DNA of 10,319 bases from Planctomycetales bacterium (GTDB lineage Bacteria > Planctomycetota > Planctomycetia > Pirellulales > Thermoguttaceae), in assembly GCA_007127495.1 (NCBI GenBank), contig SKZG01000578.1, positions 1-10,319 of the forward strand, given 5' to 3'. Shown piece after piece: positions 6,888 through 10,319 of this stretch (positions within the stretch are counted from its first letter, which is position 1; the number at the start of each line of letters is the position of its first letter). The notes below the pieces were generated by a model, which saw nothing but the letters and a program-made list of their open reading frames with translations, made no database searches and had not been told where the DNA came from. The position numbers were made by a program, and so were the translations under genes.

Positions 6888-7202
6888 ATGATGATACGCT
6901 ACGCTTGCGATCTTTGTGGGCGAGAGTTGGATCCCCACGAGGATCTTCGCTACGTTGTACGCATGGAAGTTTACGCCGCGTTCGACCCCGTGGCAGCCGA
7001 CGAAGAAGATCCCGATGACCGAGATCATCTCGAGGAAATTCAAGAGATCCTCGAGCGTATGCGCGATATCGACGACCCGCAGATCGGCGATGATGTGTAC
7101 CAGCAAATGCGCTTCGACCTGTGCCCCGAATGTCGCAAGCGTTTCGCTACGAATCCCTTGGGGCGTGAGGTCGCAAAGGTTCTCGATTTCAGCGAGAATT
7201 AG
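6888..7202 (+). CDS. Small conserved-looking protein with split Cys-pair zinc ribbon
   Basis: I do not recognise a named family. The 104-residue protein has two Cys pairs, C7-DL-C10-G near the start and C79-PE-C82-RKRF near the end, which probably come together to bind one zinc. Between them, residues 15-75 are very acidic (for example AADEEDPDDRDHLEEIQEIL) and likely partly helical. Treble-clef or ribbon knuckles of this kind often bind protein or nucleic acid partners. ATG codons stand at 6888 and 6891; GGGAG at 6880-6884 spaces better with 6891, so the first residue is uncertain. The mobile element ends just upstream. The stop codon is 2 nt from the start of the nuclease gene, suggesting co-transcription and translational coupling. 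It is a basic gene of unknown role, perhaps a planctomycete-specific one. Confidence 0.75.
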   Translation: MMIRYACDLCGRELDPHEDLRYVVRMEVYAAFDPVAADEEDPDDRDHLEEIQEILERMRDIDDPQIGDDVYQQMRFDLCPECRKRFATNPLGREVAKVLDFSEN

Positions 7203-7204
7203 CT

Positions 7205-7786
7205 TTGGCGGGCCGCCGAACCCCGGTGCGCCGCTTTTCCGTGCGGCGCCGCCGCTTGATCGCGATTGCGGTCATTCTTGCTGCCGCGCTGCTGTTGCGC
7301 CTGGCCGACCGCGCCCTGCCGCCGGGCATACCCCGGCAACTTGAGCCGGGCACGCACCATGTCGAGCGCGTGATCGACGGCGACACGCTGGTATTGGCCG
7401 GCGGTGCCCGCGTGCGGCTGATCGGCGCCGATGCACCGGAAGTCTTTGTTCCCGATGGCGAGCCCGAACCGTTCAGCCGGGAGGCCACGCAGTTCACGAA
7501 ACGCTTTGTGGCGTCCGGCGGCGGCGAGGTGCGTCTGGAGTTCGACGGCCCGCGCAGGGACCGGTACGGCCGTTTCCTTGCGACGGTCTGGGTGGGCGAG
7601 CGGATGCTCAACGAGGAATTGCTCCGCGCGGGGCTGGCCCGGTTTCGCGGCGAGTTCCCGTTCTCGCCGCCGTTGAAGGCCCGCCTCCGACGCGCCGAGG
7701 CGGAAGCCCGCGACGCCGCCCGCGGCCGCCACGGCCCCCTGCCCTCCCCTGCCCCGGATCGAGACCCTTTCCGAGTGGAAGGATAG
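7205..7786 (+). CDS. Membrane-anchored or secreted SNase-like (thermonuclease family) nuclease
   Basis: The 193-residue protein has a basic N-terminus and a hydrophobic segment at about 18-33 (LIAIAVILAAALLLRL) that is a signal or anchor. An SNase domain follows. VIDGDTLVL (56-64) holds the calcium-ligand aspartates D58/D60, and VRLIGADAPE (70-79) holds Arg71, Asp76 and Glu79. RDRYGRFLATVWV (118-130) holds Arg123. These align with the Arg35, Asp40, Glu43 and Arg87 set of staphylococcal nuclease, so the catalytic set appears complete and it should cleave DNA/RNA outside the membrane. LNEELLRAGLAR (135-146) is also typical of the family. The start is a TTG at 7205, two bases after the previous stop; GAGAA lies upstream, and GTG codons at 7226 and 7241 are alternatives. 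The tail, residues 160-193, is Arg/Pro-rich and disordered-looking. Confidence 0.88.
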   Translation: MAGRRTPVRRFSVRRRRLIAIAVILAAALLLRLADRALPPGIPRQLEPGTHHVERVIDGDTLVLAGGARVRLIGADAPEVFVPDGEPEPFSREATQFTKRFVASGGGEVRLEFDGPRRDRYGRFLATVWVGERMLNEELLRAGLARFRGEFPFSPPLKARLRRAEAEARDAARGRHGPLPSPAPDRDPFRVEG

Positions 7787-7798
7787 AATGTACCCAAA

Positions 7799-7811
7799 AC
7801 GGCTTCGCCGT
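7799..7811 (+). terminator. Small hairpin after the nuclease gene
   Basis: ACGGC-TTC-GCCGT forms a 5-bp stem 12 nt after the nuclease stop. It is short and has no T-run, so it is only a weak terminator candidate. Confidence 0.28.
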
Positions 7812-7836
7812 GATGCGAGCAACTGTTGACGGTGTC

Positions 7837-7865
7837 TTGTGAGCCGGATCGGGCCCTGCTATAAT
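7837..7865 (+). promoter_or_regulatory. Candidate promoter of leuB, -10 overlapping an insertion site
   Basis: TTGTGA (7837-7842), a 17-bp spacer and a perfect TATAAT (7860-7865) form a strong-looking promoter. Five of the six -10 bases lie in the left target duplication of mobile-element copy B. Transcription would begin near 7872, inside the element, leaving a leader of about 180 nt that contains nearly the whole element before leuB. Alternatively the intended downstream gene was separated from its promoter by the insertion. Confidence 0.5.
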
Positions 7866-7976
7866 TTGGGCTCTTGCGTTTCCAGGTGCAGACAGCCTTT
7901 GTTTTAGAGACGGCACACGGCGTGTGCCTACTACAATGGAGAGGCCTGCACCTAGAAACGGAAGAGCCATAATTGG
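7861..7976 (-). mobile_element. Miniature inverted-repeat element, copy B, inverted relative to copy A
   Basis: The 100-bp core (7869-7968) starts GGCTCTTGCG and ends CGGAAGAGCC. Its outermost 23 bp are inverted repeats identical at 21 of 23 positions. Direct repeats ATAATTTG (7861-7868) and ATAATTGG (7969-7976), identical at 7 of 8 positions, flank it. The central hairpin GGCACAC-GGC-GTGTGCC (7912-7928) keeps the 7-bp stem of copy A with a different loop. The reverse complement aligns to copy A over all 100 positions with 18 substitutions and no gap; most changes fall in the two segments between the arms and the central hairpin. It lies between the nuclease gene and leuB, probably in the leuB leader. 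There is no coding capacity. Strand is given as minus because it is inverted relative to copy A. Confidence 0.8.
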
Positions 7977-8050
7977 GCACTTTGCCATGTGCGGTGGTGT
8001 TATTCTTTTCCGTCCGCACAAGGCCCATCGATCCCCCTGATTGAGAAGGA

Positions 8051-9130
8051 ATGACCGCTGTGAGCACAAGTACCGCGTTGAAGCTGGCCGTCATGGGCGG
8101 CGACGGAACGGGGCCGGAAGTGGCCGCCGAGGGCGTGAAGGTCTTTAAGGACATTGCCGAAAAGGAAGACATTGCCTACGAGATAAAAGATTTCGATTAC
8201 GGGGGCGACCGCTACCTGGCCACCGGCGAAATCCTGCCCGACGGCGCTATCGAGGAGCTTTCCCAGTTCAATGCCATTCTCCTGGGCGCGATCGGCCATC
8301 CCGACGTGGCTCCCGGTATTCTCGAACGCGGCTTGCTGCTGGCCCTGCGGTTCCATTTCGACCAGTACATCAACCTGCGGCCGGTGAAGCTGTACCCCGG
8401 CGTGGAAACGCCGCTGGCCGGAAAGGGCTCCGACGATATCGACTTCGTCGTGGTGCGCGAGAATACCGAGGACCTGTACTGCGGCATGGGCGGCTTCCTC
8501 AAAAAGGGCACACCCGACGAGGTGGCCACACAAATGGCCGTGTACACCCGCAAGGGTTGCGAGCGCTGCGTCCGCTGGGCCTTCGAATACACCCGCAAGC
8601 GCAACCGCCGGAAGCGACTGACCCTGGTGGCCAAGACGAACGTGCTCACCTACGGGCACGACCTCTGGTGGCGCACGTTCCAGGAAGTGGGCGAGGAATA
8701 CCCCGACGTCGAGAAAGACTACAACCACGTCGATGCCTGCTGCATGTGGATGGTCAAGAATCCGGAATACTACGACGTGATCGTGACTACCAACATGTTC
8801 GGCGACATTATCACCGACCTGGCCGGCATCATCCAAGGCGGCATGGGCGTGGCCGCGGGCGGGAACATCAATCCGGAGCCCGGCGGTACGAGCATGTACG
8901 AACCGATGGGCGGGAGCGCTCCGAAATATACCGGCAAGGGGGTGATCAACCCGATTGCCACCATTGCCGCTGTGGCCATGATGCTGGAACAGAGTGGTTT
9001 TGAGCAGGCGGGCCGGCGCGTGGCCGCCGCCATCCAGAAGGTCACCGGGACGAAGATGAAAAGCCAGGCCGCCGGGAAGATGGGCTACTCGACCAGCGAG
9101 GTGGGCGACCTGGTTTGCGAAGCGCTGTAA
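8051..9130 (+). CDS. leuB: 3-isopropylmalate dehydrogenase-type enzyme (LeuB/Icd family)
   Basis: The 359-residue protein has the length of LeuB and the fold of the beta-decarboxylating dehydrogenases. It probably oxidises 3-isopropylmalate in leucine synthesis. Motifs: GDGTGPEV (17-24); the substrate loop [20 protein letters not shown] (92-111) with Arg100 and Arg110; RENTEDLY (136-143) with Tyr143; VAKTNVL (193-199) with catalytic Lys195; HVDA (226-229) with Asp228; [11 protein letters not shown] (246-256) with Asp252/Asp256; [18 protein letters not shown] (284-301). The loop is LeuB-like, but at the cofactor site Lys292-Tyr293 replace the Asp-Ile of typical NAD-using LeuB. No leuC or leuD is adjacent. 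The ATG at 8051 directly abuts GAGAAGGA; the GTG at 8060 has AGGA 9 nt upstream and may be the true start. A related isocitrate or tartrate dehydrogenase role cannot be excluded. Confidence 0.85.
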   Translation: MTAVSTSTALKLAVMGGDGTGPEVAAEGVKVFKDIAEKEDIAYEIKDFDYGGDRYLATGEILPDGAIEELSQFNAILLGAIGHPDVAPGILERGLLLALRFHFDQYINLRPVKLYPGVETPLAGKGSDDIDFVVVRENTEDLYCGMGGFLKKGTPDEVATQMAVYTRKGCERCVRWAFEYTRKRNRRKRLTLVAKTNVLTYGHDLWWRTFQEVGEEYPDVEKDYNHVDACCMWMVKNPEYYDVIVTTNMFGDIITDLAGIIQGGMGVAAGGNINPEPGGTSMYEPMGGSAPKYTGKGVINPIATIAAVAMMLEQSGFEQAGRRVAAAIQKVTGTKMKSQAAGKMGYSTSEVGDLVCEAL

Positions 9131-9158
9131 GGTGGCCGGCTCAGAGGAGCTTGCCACC
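9131..9158 (+). terminator. Hairpin immediately after leuB stop
   Basis: GGTGGC (9131-9136) pairs with GCCACC (9153-9158); inside, GGCTC (9138-9142) pairs with GAGCT (9147-9151) through one G.U, leaving an AGAG loop and a 1x1 mismatch. It begins at the base after the leuB stop codon. No T-run follows, so it is a factor-independent terminator only by position. Confidence 0.42.
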
Positions 9159-9166
9159 GCGCAGGA

Positions 9167-9274
9167 GGGACATGCCTGCCCGTCGTCGGCCTGACGGGCA
9201 GGCGATGTCCCGTACGACGCGAGCGACGGACAGGAACGTCGATGCTACTCTGATGACGGGCAACCATGTCCGTC
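9167..9274. repeat. Tandem long hairpins between leuB and the PLP-enzyme gene
   Basis: Two palindromes lie in tandem. The first (9167-9211) pairs GGGACAT plus GCCTGCCCGTC with GACGGGCAGGC plus ATGTCCC: 18 paired bases with one bulged G and an 8-nt loop. The second (9225-9274) has perfect 8-bp ends, GACGGACA and TGTCCGTC, and an inner CGTC/GACG pairing. The 3' arms are related: TGACGGGCAGGCGATGTCC (9192-9210) and TGACGGGCAACCATGTCC (9254-9271). This suggests duplication of one structured unit followed by decay. A further small inverted repeat, TTACC-ATTCC-GGTAA (9275-9289), precedes the Shine-Dalgarno of the next gene. No target duplication was found. Possible roles are termination, mRNA stabilisation or a REP-like repeat. 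Confidence 0.65.
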
Positions 9275-9300
9275 TTACCATTCCGGTAAAGGGGCCTCCA

Positions 9301-10319
9301 ATGCCCACGATGCAAACTCCGCCTGGACCGCACACCGTCATCGACGGACGGCGGTACTTGTATTTTGCCGGCACGGGCTACCTGGGACTTCAGGGGCATC
9401 CGCAGGTGATTGGCGCCGCGTGTGAGGCGGCCGAGCAGTATGGCATGGGAAGTGCCACGTCGCGCACTCGGACCGGATTCGGCGATACCCCCCCTGCCCT
9501 GCTCACTGAAGCGCGGGCCGCCGAGTTTTTTGGGACGGAAGCGGCGCTCTACCTGCCTTCGGGCTATCTGGCGCCTCAGGTCTTGTTCCGTGCGTTGGGC
9601 GATCATTGCGACGTCGTCTTCCTCGACGAGCACTGTCATGATGCCCTTTCCGACGCCTCGCGCATTCTCGCAAAGCCGGTCGTCAGGTTTCGTCACCGCG
9701 CCCCTGCTGATCTGCTCGAGAAACTGTACCTTCACGCCGCCGGTGGTCGCCGCCCCCTCGTGGCGACGGACGGCGTCTTTCCCGCGACGGGGACGGCGGC
9801 GCCCCTGGCCGATTACCATAGTATCCTGACTGCCTTTTCCGGTGCCGCACTGGTTGTCGACGATGCCCACGGGGTTGGCGTGCTGGGTGAGCATGGTCGC
9901 GGAGTGCTCGAGCACGCGGGCCTGTTCGACGAATGGGCCAACGCTTACGAAGACGAGCCGAGTTTCGGCCCCCACCCCACCGGACCTCGCGTATACTGGT
10001 GCGCCTCGCTTGGCAAGGCGTTCGGTGGATACGGCGGGATCATTCCGGGCACGCACCGGTTCATCGAGCACGTTAAGATTCAGTCGCCGGTTTACAGCGG
10101 CGCCGCTCCGCCACCGGCGCCCCTGGCGGCAGCCACCGCCGAGGGACTTCGGATCGCGCTGAGCGAACCCAAGCTTCGGGAGCGGTTGCATGCGAACACG
10201 CGCACGCTGAAGTCGGGCCTGCGAGACATCGGGTTCAACGTGGAAAACGAGACCACTCCGATTGCATGCCTTCACCTCGATTCCGCCGAGTTGCTGCAAC
10301 GATTTCAGCAGAATCTGAG
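9301..10319 (+). CDS. Alpha-oxoamine synthase family PLP enzyme (BioF-like), 3' end cut by window edge
   Basis: The frame is open from the ATG at 9301 to the window edge, with 339 residues visible of a probable 380-400. It is a fold-type I PLP enzyme of the group that joins an amino acid to an acyl-CoA (BioF, KBL, ALAS, serine palmitoyltransferase). LYFAGTGYLGLQGHP (20-34) matches the NDYLGL region. GMGSATSRTRTG (48-59) replaces GxGSGGSR. H113 matches the ring-stacking His. VVDDAHGVGVLGEHGRG (185-201) and SLGKAFGGYGG (236-246), with Lys239 as the PLP lysine, are clear. Odd points: a short N-terminus lacking about 25 residues seen in BioF; VFPATGTAAPL (159-169) where BioF has VFSMDGDxAPL; and extra residues (about 211-233, EWANAYEDEPSFGPHPTGPR) before the lysine motif. 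AAAGGGG stands about 8 nt before the ATG. No biotin genes are visible, so the substrate is open. Confidence 0.85.
   Translation, partial: MPTMQTPPGPHTVIDGRRYLYFAGTGYLGLQGHPQVIGAACEAAEQYGMGSATSRTRTGFGDTPPALLTEARAAEFFGTEAALYLPSGYLAPQVLFRALGDHCDVVFLDEHCHDALSDASRILAKPVVRFRHRAPADLLEKLYLHAAGGRRPLVATDGVFPATGTAAPLADYHSILTAFSGAALVVDDAHGVGVLGEHGRGVLEHAGLFDEWANAYEDEPSFGPHPTGPRVYWCASLGKAFGGYGGIIPGTHRFIEHVKIQSPVYSGAAPPPAPLAAATAEGLRIALSEPKLRERLHANTRTLKSGLRDIGFNVENETTPIACLHLDSAELLQRFQQNL

Noticed and set aside
6758..7976. Composite transposon carrying the zinc-ribbon and nuclease genes between the two MITE copies
   Set aside because: Each copy has its own target duplication, and the outermost 8-mers (CCAAATTC and ATAATTGG) differ, so the copies most likely inserted separately.
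8000..9157. 385-codon open frame on the minus strand
   Set aside because: It lies entirely antisense to leuB, whose motifs are complete; the translation is His/Gly/Ala-rich with no family resemblance, as expected of a GC-rich shadow frame.
9205..9300. Upstream in-frame ATGs (9205, 9253) as start of the PLP enzyme
   Set aside because: They fall within the hairpin cluster and lack ribosome sites, while AAAGGGG is well spaced from the ATG at 9301.
9085..10299. 404-codon open frame on the minus strand
   Set aside because: It is antisense to the PLP-enzyme gene and also covers the hairpin cluster; no recognisable domain and a low-complexity Arg/Gly-rich translation.

Overview
The window is GC-rich bacterial chromosome and most resembles a planctomycete of the Pirellula/Rhodopirellula type. 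This rests on recognised protein families, not on a search: an animal/plant-like UDP-glucose dehydrogenase, a short ECF-like sigma factor beginning VALSEIDRNLL, a membrane-anchored SNase-like nuclease, and many structured intergenic repeats. No plasmid, prophage, CRISPR or rRNA/tRNA features were seen.

Layout, left to right: a CvpA-family membrane protein cut by the left edge (minus, 1-608); a YdjM/DUF457-type membrane metal-dependent hydrolase (plus, 930-1634); D-aminoacyl-tRNA deacylase dtd (minus, 1768-2229); pdxA of vitamin B6 synthesis (plus, 2335-3402); the sigma factor (minus, 3421-4008); UDP-glucose 6-dehydrogenase (plus, 4319-5683); an HNH endonuclease (minus, 5776-6489); a small split zinc-ribbon protein (plus, 6888-7202) probably coupled to an SNase-family nuclease (plus, 7205-7786); a LeuB-type beta-decarboxylating dehydrogenase (plus, 8051-9130); and an alpha-oxoamine-synthase-family PLP enzyme cut by the right edge (plus, 9301-10319). 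The CvpA and PLP genes run off the window but are clear when translated.

Strands alternate at almost every gene up to position 6500, so most genes are single transcription units. Candidate -35/-10 promoters with 17-18 bp spacing lie before pdxA, the sigma gene, the zinc-ribbon gene and leuB. Only the zinc-ribbon/nuclease pair looks like an operon. The genes are mostly unrelated housekeeping functions and do not form one pathway or an obvious new multi-gene system.

The most notable non-coding find is a pair of 100-bp miniature inverted-repeat elements (6766-6865 and 7869-7968). They lie in opposite orientation, are identical at 82 of 100 positions without gaps, and are each flanked by 8-bp AT-rich direct repeats (8/8 and 7/8). 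The end sequence and target-duplication size suggest mobilisation by an ISL3-like transposase. Each sits in the presumed 5' leader of the next gene, and one adjoins the leuB -10 box. A separate cloverleaf-like 54-bp repeat (1687-1740) and a tandem hairpin cluster (9131-9274) fill two other intergenic gaps.
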